Shown here piece after piece: positions 21,901-32,870 of a stretch of 64,000 nucleotides of DNA. A program made the position numbers and the translations under genes. Every line of letters starts with the position of its first letter. The first letter of the stretch is position 1. This stretch comes from Elmis aenea. Taxonomy: Eukaryota > Arthropoda > Insecta > Coleoptera > Elmidae. The notes under the pieces were generated by a model. That model had not been told where the DNA came from and did no database searches. It was given only the letters and a program-made list of their open reading frames with translations. The stretch lies in assembly GCA_947652605.1 (NCBI GenBank), contig OX393579.1, forward strand, positions 22,837,674-22,901,673, given 5' to 3'.

Positions 21901-22202
21901 TTACGACCACTCGGACTTACGACCATCCCTTTACTACCTTATTTCGTGACTTCGATGATTATAATAAAAAGCTAAATGCCTTTTTTTATTAATTAAACTT
22001 TAATTTTCTTGTATCATGGGTTTTATAATTTTTGTTGTCTTTATAACGTAAGAGATGCAAATTAAAAAAAGTTATCAAGTTGGAGTTTTCTTTAGACCTT
22101 TTTTCATCCCGTTACATAAAAACGATTAAAGCCTCATTCACATGGTAACTTTAGGTGTCACGACTTCGCTTGACAGTCGGTGTCACGACACTAGGTGTTC
22201 AC

Positions 22203-22487
22203 TAGGGGTGGGCGATATATCGATAAATATCGATATAACCTTGATATCGATATAATTTCGAAACGATATATACCTATATAATAAAGTTGGTTTCTCCTGT
22301 TTTTGATTATAAGTTAAATAAACGAAAAAGTTTCTGGTTTTTAAACAGGTTTATTACGTTGCAATTTTTTAGGATCTTTTTAAAAATTGCAACGTAATAA
22401 ACCTGTTTAAAAACCAGAAACTTTTTCGTTTATTTAACCTATACCTATATAATTTCGATATCGAAAATTCGATATCGCCCACCCCTA
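22203..22487. mobile_element. hAT-type foldback MITE with perfect 57-bp arms
   Basis: Begins TAGGGGTGGGCGATATATCG and ends CGATATCGCCCACCCCTA, flanked by the exact 8-bp duplication GTGTTCAC (22195-22202, 22488-22495). Inside, 22313-22369 and 22382-22438 are complementary at every base by my reading, separated by 12 bases. Subterminal ATCGATAT-type motifs recur. A related, decayed copy is at 36836-36985. No coding capacity. Confidence 0.93.
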
Positions 22488-22495
22488 GTGTTCAC

Positions 22496-23736
22496 ACGTA
22501 ATATGATATATTTGAGTGTCGCGACATCAAAATGAAAATGGCCACACTTGTAACTGTAGCAACGAGTGTTGTTGAGCAACTAATTATTTTGAAGTCGCTA
22601 TATTCGGGAATAGATTTGTCCCATAAACAATGATATTGTTGATAACGCTTTAAAAACGTTGGAACATCTATTAAGGACAAATTTTAAAAAAGTAGGTAAG
22701 TGAAAGTAGACAGAAGTAAATATTTCAGACAGCAAGCAATAGAGAAACTGCGACTTATTTTTTATGGCCTTACAATTCGATAAATTCGTATTAACCCCTT
22801 TAATGCGATTTTTATTTCAATATTTTAAAATTAATTAAATTCACATTTTGTTCTGCGACACTAAATACATACCTAATTGCTTAATTTTTTCCCCCATTGA
22901 GTAGTTGTTCTTAAATCATAGATCATTTAACCAACTCTATCTCTTATCATTTACGAGTTTCCCATGCTGTTCACGATAACTAGGACACCCTGTACATTAA
23001 AACGTCTTTGGAATAACACGTCCCTCCAATATTAAAAGGGTTTAATGTAATTCGCCCTTATTTTAGTATGTACGTATACATACGTAGTAATTAATTCCAT
23101 TAAGAACTTGGACAGTTCTTTATGTGCAATTAAAATGTCACGCATTTTAAAATATACATGTGAATATATCTAGTTGGCCTATCTGTTAAACCGTAACACG
23201 CAACAATGAATACTTGAAATTTCAACCTCTATCAACCCCTCCAGCTGGTTAAAACGAGAAGAGAAAACGTAATTATCATCAATAACCTGTTAACTGCATA
23301 AATTTGAATATATGAATATTAGAACAATTTCAGTGCCGCTTTTCGAGGCTAAAAATTAGAGATCGTTTTTGTAATTGAACTGGACTACAAAGCGGGTTCA
23401 ACATCGAAAAACATTAAAAAATATACCTTTGTTGTCTTCCAACGCCAGAGTTGATAAAATAACCTTCTATTTAAAACAGCGAAGTGATATGTACTTTAAT
23501 TTTATTTCAGTATGTTCCGCACATGTTTAGATTTGATTTTCAACTAAAAAAAAAGATGTTTGTTTAAAATGTTAATTTAACGAAAAAATGTATGGATAAG
23601 AACTTCATCACGATTTAATAATGTTATCTCTAAGCTTTAACATCACGCATTAAATATGGTGTGGCAGTTACAAAAGTTTTGTTGTAATTCAAAACGTGAC
23701 AATAAGGAATTTTTAAAGTGTGTTAAGCGATAAGTA
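22496..23736. other. No gene; one CAGGGTG-type end near 22986
   Basis: GGACACCCTGTACAT at about 22982-22996 looks like the terminus of a CAGGGTG element; no partner was found. The rest is AT-rich and unrecognised. Confidence 0.4.
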
Positions 23737-24629
23737 GGGGAGACCGGGGCTAGTTGTCACAATCGCTATAACAACTCTGGAACACATTATTATCATATGT
23801 TCAACATATCTACGTAAGCACTGAATGTAGCTTTATTCAGTCATATGAGTTTGGCCCCTGTCACATAAATGGTACGTAAGCCATCTATTTTTATTTGTTT
23901 GACGTACAATAAAGTAAATTTTATTGGTCCTTTTTGTGGTTCTCTACACGACTGAGATTGAATTTAAAGTAAATACTATCATGACATTATCAAAGCTACA
24001 CCTTTGAGCTAAAAGTTCATATAATTATTAGGGTATGGTTTTTTATTTCGAGACAAATAGCTTTATTTTTATCATAAAAGTGTCCTCGGGGCATGTTGTC
24101 ACATTGTTGACGGGCAAGTTATCAAAAGCAAAAACTTGCCCCAACGCATAAAAATTACTCAAAATGTTCCTCTGTACAGATGGTCAGAACATATAAAAGA
24201 AAAACAAATCGCTCTGCCTCACCTGCGGGCGTTTTAATCACGGCTGCATTTAAATTATTTTTATGTATTTCGATTGTTTGTAGTATTGTTTCTATTTTTA
24301 TCGGTAGAAGTTATATTACAGTTTTTCTTACAAATTGTGCATCAATTTTTGTTCCCATTAATCATTTACCACATTTATTTGACCCGTGACAACTTGCCCC
24401 GCTCAGGGTGACAACATGCCCCGGCCTGGGGGCATGTTGTCACACTTTGCTTTCGCGCGATAAATATTCTTTTGCACATAACTTACTCGATGTTGTTCAA
24501 ACAACTATTCAGAATATAAAGCACGACACATGTGGGTATGCAACAGAAGAAAAAAACTGACCTTAAATTATGAAAATAAGACTAAAAAAATAAAATCTAA
24601 ATTTTGTGACAACTAGCCCCAGTCTCCCC
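23737..24629. mobile_element. TIR element with repeated GTTGTCAC motifs, 893 bp
   Basis: Flanked by TA; begins GGGGAGACCGGGGCTAGTTG then TCACA and ends TGTGACAACTAGCCCCAGTC then TCCCC. The 15-base word GGGGCATGTTGTCAC or close variants occur at about 23747, 24088, 24386 (complement), 24408 (complement), 24429 and 24604 (complement). The pair at 24408-24422 and 24429-24443 is a perfect 15-bp inverted repeat around GGCCTG. No transposase. A short open frame (24180-24389) has no recognisable domain. Superfamily uncertain. Confidence 0.85.
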
Positions 24630-24741
24630 TATAGCATTAAAAAACAGTTAAATTTGCTAAGAGTGCGTTTTAATGCTTTGGGTTTTAAATAAACAAAACT
24701 ATTCCATACGCCATTCCTTAAAAAGTAGTTTTACTACTTAC

Positions 24742-25585
24742 TAGGGTTTCTTTCCCGGGATCCCGGGATCCCGGGATCCCGGGATCCCGGTCCATTTTAA
24801 GCTATTTTATATTTCCCGGGAAATGATTTCTGTCCCGGGAATTCCCGGGATTTAAAAAAAGTGTTGTTTTCGTTTATTTTGTGCTAAGATATTTGTAATA
24901 CTATCATAACTTATCAGAATTTCAAACTTAAAATGTCTTTACTAATATTAAATTATGGAAAAACTTCAAAATAATTTTTCTCTTTTAGTATGGCGCAAAG
25001 AAGCCCGGTCTCCATTACAAAGTTAATATCTTCAAAATACTTTTACAGTTTTATTTTTGTGCACCCTGATAATTCAAAGCAAAATAGCTTATAAATGAAA
25101 TTTTATTGATAATAACGATGTTTCTTTGCTGCTAGATGCTCTCAAGACAATTTCACCTACATCAATAGAGACTGAGAGAGCATTTTATGCAGCAGGACGT
25201 TTTGTTAATAAATTAAGAAAAAGACTAATTGACTGAAGCACAGATCACCTTTGTTTTCTTAAATCACATTACAAAAATTCATTGTAAAAATTATATTATT
25301 GTATTCATAAATATGAAATTGCAATAGAAAGGTTATAATTCCCAAATGTATGTTTCTCTCACCAATATTATTGAATTATTTGTAATAATCATGGAGCAAA
25401 TGCATTACATATATGACTTGGAGTTGTTTTTAAATAATAAACCGCTCCATTAATTTTTTGGGTTATTAATTTTAAAATATTGACATAATTTATTACATCC
25501 CGGGATCCCGGGAAATCCCGGGACAAAGGCCGATTTCTTCCCGGAATCCCGGGACAAGCAAAATGGTCAAATATGAGAAACCCTA
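24742..25585. mobile_element. hAT element with CCCGGGAT arrays, 844 bp
   Basis: Begins TAGGGTTTCTTTCCCGGGAT and ends TATGAGAAACCCTA, flanked by the exact 8-bp duplication CTACTTAC (24734-24741, 25586-25593). Both subterminal regions contain tandem CCCGGGAT units (24754-24789, 24833-24850, 25499-25556). A remnant of the hAT transposase C-terminus is at 25126-25287. A related remnant with the same CCCGGGAT units is at 59288-59376. Confidence 0.93.
25126..25287 (+). pseudogene. hAT transposase dimerisation region, relic
   Basis: hAT transposases end in a conserved dimerisation domain. This frame reads LLDALKTISPTSIETERAF then YAAGRFVNKLRKRLID, a stop at the position where the family has Lys, then STDHLCFLKSHYKNSL and a terminal stop at 25285. 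The elements PTS-x-x-x-ERAF, the AAGRFVNKLRKRL helix and the HLCFLKS turn are the family signature. The rest of the transposase, including the catalytic residues, is absent; upstream of about 25120 nothing aligns. It shows that this element derives from an autonomous hAT by internal deletion. Confidence 0.88.
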
Positions 25586-25593
25586 CTACTTAC

Positions 25594-27162
25594 TATTCAC
25601 CAATATTTGTATCGTATGAATTACGTTTCACAAAATACGATTGATACGCGGTAAACAGTCAATACTGCAAGACAACATACACGTACAGAAACGTGCTGTG
25701 AGGCAAAGCTCACTGCCCTCCCGCCAAAGGCTTTTAGCTTAATGTAAACATACAGAACTTAACTGATTTTTACAAAGATGGCATGAATAAATAATTAAAG
25801 ATTTTAAAAGTAAAATTTGTAAATCAACAATTGTGCTACCGTTAAAACGCGAAGTTTTACAGAATTTATATTCGCCGAGTTTACTTTATTTCGTATCATT
25901 CAGAGAAAATATCACCATTTGTTAGAATATCATAAAAATGTGTTGCGAAATTTGTTGATTCTGAAAAACCACGTTAACGAAAAGGTAACCAACCGCAGCT
26001 TTTTTAACCTTTAAGCGGGCGCGCTGTGGTTTTTCACATCTTAAATTTTTCTGACAAAACCAAATTCGCCATAACTCGATTCTATTCCCAGAACAATGTT
26101 TACTTCAAAAATTGGCGTAGAAATTTTGTGTGTGTGAAGACTTTAGCATCGTATGATGTAAAGTTTACAACTTGCGCTTCTTCATGTAGATTTGTAGATA
26201 GATATTGCACATTAATAAATAATTTTTGTCGTCTTGGATTTGGAGTAAAAAACAATTATTTTTAAATTAATTTATTAATAAATAAAAATGTACAGTTTAA
26301 TGGTGTATTTAAAATAACGTTATTACTTATTTAAAGCATGGTGCAAGAAGCAATGAATGCAAAAGAGCTGTGTGTAAATGATGATGAATGGAGAAAAAGA
26401 GTACATTGGAAACTAGGGTAATCCAACTCGCTTATAGAAAGGTAGAAAAAATACAACACGTATTTAAATTAATTTAATTTAATAAAAGTAGCTTGCCCTA
26501 AGTATCAGCAATTCAAAGCAACGCCAATTTACAAAATCGACGATCACATTGTTATGTGATCATAAAAATTACATATCAAAATAATATGTTAAACTCTCTT
26601 ACTCATATAGCATGTACCTACTTAATAAAGTTTTATAAAAAGAAAAAGTCCGTAGTCATCAGTCTGCAAATACAGTCAATCAAAAGCTACATCAACGAGA
26701 AGTCTCATTTACATTCGCTGATTTAATCCAGTTTTGAGTTTATCGCGGCGTGCTATCTGGCCGTAAAGTAGATAATGGAAGTTAATAGAATCCAAAACAT
26801 CATCAACCTACCAGCAAAACGTTTCAAATAGGAACATTTACATAATTTATATAATGCAAATCAGGGTGAAACACAGTACCTTCACTAACATATTATGCAA
26901 TTACGGTTGTTCTTCATTAAAATATACTTAGGATAATAATAGCGTACGGTTCTATTAAAAGGCACAAGATCCATTATGTAATTTCCTTGTTCTAACAATC
27001 AACATGGTTCCGCAATTTCCAATATTCACCAAACGATACGGACAAATTTGGATGTATGAAATTTAAAAAAAAAGGTTTGTAGCTATATATCTACAAGTTT
27101 ATAGGTTTTGTGGAAATGTCTAAAAACTTATCTCCTTCGAAGCTAGCAACTAAAAGATTTCA
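25594..27162. other. No gene recognised
   Basis: AT-rich DNA. A frame at 26026-26265 has no recognisable domain. No element ends were seen. Confidence 0.45.
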
Positions 27163-27170
27163 GTTCTAAC

Positions 27171-28341
27171 CAGGGTTGAGCAGATTTAAATCAATTGATT
27201 TAAATCACGATTTAAATCATGATTTAAATCAAGTGATTTTTAAAAAAAAATCATTGATTTAAATCAAGTGATTTTTTAAAAAAAATTATCAATTTAAATC
27301 ACAGATTATATGAGTACAATATAATATTTATAATAAAACAAAATTGTATTACTAATAGCAATTAAATACACGAAATGGTGAATAAACCATATCTATTTGC
27401 TCTTGTAAAGTAATATTTATTGTGGAAATGCAATAATTCAAAAAATAAATGACAAGTTTTTGACGTTAGCGAAGTGAACAGTCAGTTTTTTCAATTTCCA
27501 CGGCACTCTATTGCTTCAATAACGATTTGAAGAAAAATGTCGAATATCTCGAAAAGTATGAGTTTTGGGTATAGGACATACTTAACAAAATACGTAGCTC
27601 TTTTAAAAACGAATTCGTTGACATAAAAAAATACAGGGGTTTGCGTTTGAAAAAATCGAATTACGAGCTTTTGAAAATCATGGAAGTTGCCACCTATTTA
27701 TAAACACCCCTGTATGAGTGATTCAAATTTTTTCATATCGAGCGAACAGAGAAATTTTTTCTGCATGTCCATACCGAATTACAACTCTGTACTTCAAAAT
27801 AACTTCAGGGGAATTTTTTAAATAAAGACTTAAAACCTTGAATAAATTAGAAAATTATTATTTTTACAACGCCGTATAAAAGCCTGTAGTATTTTATATT
27901 GATGCAAAGCTAAAATTAAGGCGGTCAAAAATATTAAATAAAAAATTGGGTGTTGTATTTGAAATATAAAAGTTGCTATTAGTTTCAGAAAGGTGACTCA
28001 CCCTGTATATTTGAAAATATTTTTATTGTGTTGTATAGCCACAATCGACCGATCCCGCACTAATGACTCACCCTGTACATAATTAATTAAACATCACCAT
28101 TTAGCACTGATTTTTTCAAAATTCTTAATCATTATATTTAATTTTTCATTTTGACAAACATTCACTAATGAATTAAATATATTGCTTATTAAATATATTA
28201 GCTCAAAACAGAAATAGCATGTGAATATGTCACTAAATTCGATAATATGGTACATTTGATTTAAATCAAAAAAATCTGATTAAATCAAATAAATCTATTT
28301 TTTTGATTTAAAAAAAAAAATCATGATTTTTATCCACCCTG
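27171..28341. mobile_element. hAT-type element with ATTTAAATCA arrays, 1171 bp
   Basis: Begins CAGGGTTGAGCAGATTTAA and ends TTTTTATCCACCCTG, flanked by the exact 8-bp duplication GTTCTAAC (27163-27170, 28342-28349). The first 130 and last 85 bases are packed with TGATTTAAATCA-type units in both orientations. The middle (about 27340-28100) contains two separate CACCCTGTA words (about 28012 and 28072) and ACACCCCTGTATG (27706), suggesting debris of CAGGGTG palindromic elements inside it. No transposase seen. Confidence 0.9.
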
Positions 28342-28349
28342 GTTCTAAC

Positions 28350-28929
28350 ACTAATACTTATGAAGTTTATTTCTTTATACGACTACTTTTGTAGTTTCAT
28401 ATTGGGTCGCAATTTTTTAAATACTTTTTTGATAGAAGCAACAATATAATTTTAATATCTTTTTCTGCAATCGTCACTAAACTAGCTCAATAAGTACAAA
28501 AAAATGGCTGTAATAATAATAGTAAAAAAGACTTTTAGGCAGTAAAAAAGACTTTTTTCTACTCCTGTATAATAAAAGTTGTCATTTTCTCACTGCCTAC
28601 TCATGTCTACATGAAAGTTTTACTTTCGTCTCTAGTGGCGAAAATTAACTTACGCCACTAGTGACGAAAATAATGTCAATGTCAATGTCAATATCAAATT
28701 GTAAAATTTACGATTTTCTTAAGCTTAAACATATAATTAATGAAAATTGCGTCAATATTTCAATCAAATAATTTAATTTTAATGTGGCATTTTATGTAAG
28801 AGCCTAAGAATGGTACAAAAATTAATATTAAATATATTTCGTTTGCAAGTTATAATTTTATTTCTGTCAATGTTATTGTGGTGGTGTCGCTATGGAAATG
28901 AAATGATTAATTAAAACTTTAAACATAAC
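28350..28929. other. No gene; small hairpin near 28640
   Basis: CTAGTGGCG and CGCCACTAG at about 28633 and 28656 form a 9-bp hairpin. A tandem TGTCAA run follows at 28673-28692. Nothing else is recognisable. Confidence 0.4.
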
Positions 28930-29180
28930 AAGCTGATTTACCCGGCGTTGCACGGGTGATAACAATAATTCTCTTTTATCAAACACAGACTACTCGCGCT
29001 CCGCGCTCGCGCTCGGCGGACGTTTCCAGACGTTCTCGGTCGTTCCCGGCCGTTTCCGGCCGTTCCCGGCCGTTCTTTGTACGACGTTTAATCCGTTGGG
29101 TTCTAAATAATAACTGTGCAAAATTTGGTCCCGATCGGTCAACGGACCTTAAACAAACACACAAACAAACAAGCTCTTTT
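28930..29180 (+). mobile_element. RTE-like LINE 3' tail
   Basis: Contains GATTTACCCGGCGTTGCACG (28934), then a GC-rich array built on CGGCCGTTCC/CGTTTCC (about 29020-29075), AAAATTTGGTCCCGATCGGT (29119) with CAACGGACC, and an ACAAACACACAAAC tail (29151-29172). From memory of insect RTE-clade LINEs this order is the 3' untranslated end and microsatellite tail. No reverse transcriptase is attached, so the copy is strongly 5'-truncated. The open frames on both strands here are by-products of the GC-rich array. Confidence 0.65.
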
Positions 29181-29187
29181 CTATATA

Positions 29188-30105
29188 CCGGGTGTTTGAA
29201 ATTCGAGTTTAAGCATGGGGATCTCCCTTATTATAATAGCTATATAGGTTTAAATTTGGCAAAGTTGTTAAATTTGGTGCTCATTAATAATCCAAAGAGA
29301 AACTGGAAATATCTCAAAGGGTATCCGAGAAAATTAGGAAAAACTGGAAAATACGATTTTTGAAAATCGTCTATAACTCCTTTGGAGTATGAAATATTTT
29401 AAAGACATTGCCCAAGCAACTTTTCAAGCCGAATCGAATAGTGGTCACAATTTTTTTCTAGATCGATTCGTTTTTGTTTTATGACAACCAACTTTATTTT
29501 TTCTTATGGGCGCAGTTTTTGCTATTTACATAATCAAATAGCATTTATTTTTCTGAATCCATTGATGTATCACACATGGTATTTTACTTTTTCTTTCATT
29601 GTCAAATTTCAAAAAATACGTTTTAAACAATAACCATTATAAATCAGGTTGGCCGGTCATTGTAGTTTATGTTGTTTCCATGACAACCGATCAACAAACT
29701 AAAAGTTTTGAAGGCCTGTTAGTCGTAAAAATGAACTTTAATAACGAAAAAAAACGCGATATGCTGCCCATTGCCCATAACAAAAAACAAAGTTGGTTGT
29801 CTAAAACAAAAACGATTCGACCTAGGAAAAATTTGTGACCACCATCCGATTCGGCTTAAAAAGTCGCTTGGGCAACGTTTTTACACATTTAAAATATTTC
29901 AAACTTCAAAGGAGTTATAAACGATTTTCAAAAATGGACTTTCCAGTTTTTCCTAATTTTCTCGGATACCGTTTGAGATATTTCCAATTTCTCTTTGGAT
30001 TATCAATAAGCATCGAATTTAGCAACTTTGCCAAATTTAAACCTATACTCTAGCTATTATAATAAGCGAGATCCCCATGCTTAAACTCGAATTTCAAACA
30101 CCCTG
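29188..30105. mobile_element. Palindromic TA-flanked element, 918 bp
   Basis: Flanked by TA; begins CCGGGTGTTTGAAATTCGAG and ends CTCGAATTTCAAACACCCTG. Almost the whole length is an inverted repeat: TTTAAATTTGGCAAAGTTG at about 29251 returns as its complement near 30021, GGTATCCGAGAAAATTAGG returns near 29957, and GGTTGTC near 29484 returns near 29793. The turn is near 29640. It lies directly after the LINE tail. Frames within it are arm by-products. Confidence 0.9.
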
Positions 30106-30671
30106 TATATAGATAATTGTCGTTTGGTTCATTTACAGTAACGTTCGGTTTATAATATAATTTTAATTTTGTAGACAAGATAGCATTTACGACTCGAGAT
30201 GAAATCAGTTTTTTCGTTCGTGACATTTTCTCACTTGCCACTAAATCTCACCTTACGAAAAAACTGGACTTTCATCTCTTGTTGTAAAATACTATTTTAC
30301 TGCCTAGGCAGTTAAAAAGTAAAATGCGCTACGCTCATTGGTTAAATTTAGAAAAATTGAGCGTTGTTTTTTTTCAAAGATACATATTTGACAGGAGAAT
30401 GAGAATCTGACAGATGAAGTAAAACTTTATGTATTTGCTTGATTTTTAGCTGTTTTTTTGATGATTGCAGAAAGAATTTAATATGCACCTCGGCAGTAAA
30501 GTTCCTTTTTATTACCCGCGTGGTTATAGTCGAGGCAAATAATATTCACACTCGTGATAAAAAGTCGAACTTTACTACCTTGGTACATAATTAAGTATCA
30601 TTAGTAATCCATCTTTTATATTCACTTTGATAGTGCGATATTAGTAACATGCATTTTGTATATATTTATTT
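30106..30671. other. No gene recognised
   Basis: Mixed AT-rich DNA. CTGCCTAGGCAG at about 30302 is a perfect 12-bp palindrome. Nothing further identified. Confidence 0.35.
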
Positions 30672-30944
30672 ATATATATTTTTTTTTAAATTTTTTTTTT
30701 TACTGATTTATTTTACTTCGGCATGTTTTTGCTGCTATGGCTAATCACCGAAGTGGAAGAGAAGGGAACTAGGAATAGGTGAGTAAGGGTAATGGGTAGG
30801 TAAAAGTACTGTCACAGCATTTGCCTATAGTAGTTAGGGGAAACCACCTGAAACCCCTACGATGACAGACGGCCGCGGGATTCGAACCCACGCCTCCCGA
30901 CTTTACTCGCTAGGTTGCATACCAACCGGCCACCGAGCTCGGTC
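30672..30944 (-). mobile_element. tRNA-derived SINE
   Basis: Read on the minus strand from 30944, GACCGAGCTCGGTGGCCGG then TTGGTATGC resembles an RNA polymerase III A box. GGTTCGAATCC (30878-30888 on plus as its complement) is a perfect B box at the expected distance. The body follows (GGGGTTTCAGGTGGTTTCCC, then CACTTCGGTGATTAGCC), ending in an A-rich tail (plus strand T-runs at 30680-30702). The acceptor stem cannot pair, so it is a SINE head and not a working tRNA gene. No reliable flanking duplication was seen. Confidence 0.82.
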
Positions 30945-32317
30945 ATTTTTTATATTAAAGATTCTAAAAACTGTGCTATTTCCGTTGTTAATTCAAAGGA
31001 TTTTCATCTTAATATTGTTGTATTATAAGAAAATTAAATATATACGGCACACGTAAAGAAATAGATTTTATGACTAACCTGTGTTTGAAAAATAATTTAA
31101 TTACCAGTAAACATGATAATTTTGTCGCATATTTGCATTGTCTTTTTAGCAACTATTTAAAAACGACTAAACAGCATTAAATACAATTTAAGACATTGCT
31201 TTAATAACATATAAATTATAATTTTCAGGTTTAAATAACCAAAAACACCTCGACCTTGTGCTAATAAAATATTGAATTAACCAAAAAGCGTGCAAATATT
31301 AGTATTTAGATTACTATTACGGAGTAGTTGTATTACTACGCTGTTTTATAGACGCTCTGTTTATTTATTTACTTCTAAAAATAGTCAAAACACCCAATTT
31401 AAAGTGAAATTAACTATTGAAAATTCAACTGATATATTCATAGTTAGCCCATTTTCCCTAGCGACTGCACCTCGAGAAAAGACTTTTCGATCAAATATAA
31501 CCGCCTCCGAATATTGGACTACATATAAAAGCTTTCTCTACCGGTCAATGGCTTTAAATCCCTTTTTTAGTTTTCTGCCGGAGAGTAAAGCAAGTCTATA
31601 TTCTGCCCAAAAATGCGGTCGATAATAGATTCACATATGCAATCATAGCAATATTATTTTTAATTTAAATATGATGCTGCAGAATTGTTGTCTTGAATAC
31701 AAATATAATCACTTAATTAGTGTTTTATTTTGTTATTAAGTTGATTCTTTAATTTACAAAAACATTGAACGTCAGCTTCTGTGGCGCTTATGGGATAAAA
31801 TTTAAACATACGCTTGATTTAAAAGCTATTAAGCAAAAGTAGGTAACAATTGTTTTCATAAAAACACTAATAGTTATTTATTAAACAAATGCGCATTTTT
31901 TTGAACCACCAGTGTGAGGTTCGTTCAAGGAGGCGATTGCGACAAAACAGCTTTTCTCCAATTTGTAAAACATTCATAAACTTAAAAGTTTTCGATAATA
32001 TTTAACACATGTCACGTTATAATTAAGTTCATGGTATGAATATGGCATAAAAGTTGGAAGACAAACGCTTTCACATAGTTTCTTCTATAATTTCTTTAAA
32101 TGCAATAAAGATATTGTTAGGGAAACAACTACAGGAAAAAATTGGTAAGATCAAAACAAAACAGATGTAAAACAGTACGATTGTAATTTAGGTATAATCA
32201 TAATTAAATTGCGGAGCATTCTGCATTCTTTTTAAACTAGGTAAACTTATAAGACATAATTAATTTTTTTTTGATAAGCTACGTTTTCTTTCTTCAAGTA
32301 ATTCTGATACTTTAGAC
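30945..32317. other. No gene recognised
   Basis: AT-rich DNA. A 111-codon frame at 31290-31625 has serine-rich, low-information composition and no recognised domain. Confidence 0.4.
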
Positions 32318-32483
32318 CAGAGATTCTCAACCGGTGGCACTCTAAAAGTAAGTATTTGGCGCGCAATGTTAGATTGCTGGTTTATTACAAGTATGTCGCG
32401 GGTGAATCATTTTTGTACATGCTAGTGGTACCAAATTTTTTTCTTTTAATGGTTAGTGAAAATAAAAAGGTTGAGCACCGCTC
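32318..32483. mobile_element. Probable hAT MITE, 166 bp
   Basis: Starts CAGAGATTCTCAACCGGTGG and ends with AAGGTTGAGCACCGCTC, giving TIRs around TTCTCAACC/GGTTGAG. Flanks CTTTAGAC and CTCTAGAG match at six of eight positions, consistent with an aged 8-bp duplication. No coding capacity. Confidence 0.55.
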
Positions 32484-32639
32484 CTCTAGAGCAGTTGGCC
32501 AACAGGTCGACCGCGAAGCAGTTTTATGTCGATCAATGTAACGATTTAAAATTTGGTAAGTGAAATAATATTTGTTCTTATAATTATTGCACTCAAACAA
32601 AGATGACGTCTGCATTTTTTTGTTTGTTATTAGTATCCT

Positions 32640-32870
32640 ATACGGTCGCCCGGAAAAGGTGCTTAAAAATGGTAATTTTTGCGGTCGCGTTGGCAATGAA
32701 ATCGTCCAAGATAAAATCGAAACTCCTTAATTTACCGACGCGCATATCCTTTATGTAACGGTGAAAAGTTTTTGAAAATACACTTAATGGTTCCAGAGAA
32801 AAACAAGAAAAACGAGATCCCTGTAAAAGCGGTTTTTCTCGTTCAAAAACCAAAAATACATCGGGTCACA
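32640..32870. repeat. Family D repeat unit (inverted relative to 5580)
   Basis: Carries GGTCGCGTTGGCAATGAAA, ACCGACGCGCATATCC, GTGAAAAGTTTTTGAAAATAC and CCAGAGAAAAACAAGAAAAA (partly), the complement order of the blocks at 5580-5935. Confidence 0.6.

Noticed and set aside
24180..24389. 69-codon hydrophobic frame
   Set aside because: It sits in the middle of a TIR element without other coding signs and has no recognised domain.
28956..29363. Arginine-rich frames on both strands
   Set aside because: They arise from the GC-rich array of the LINE tail; both strands being open there reflects base composition, not coding.
30870..30944. Possible functional tRNA gene on minus
   Set aside because: A and B boxes are present but the acceptor stem does not pair and a SINE body with an A-rich tail follows.
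31290..31625. 111-codon frame on plus
   Set aside because: No domain recognised; residue content is unremarkable and no flanking gene signals were seen.
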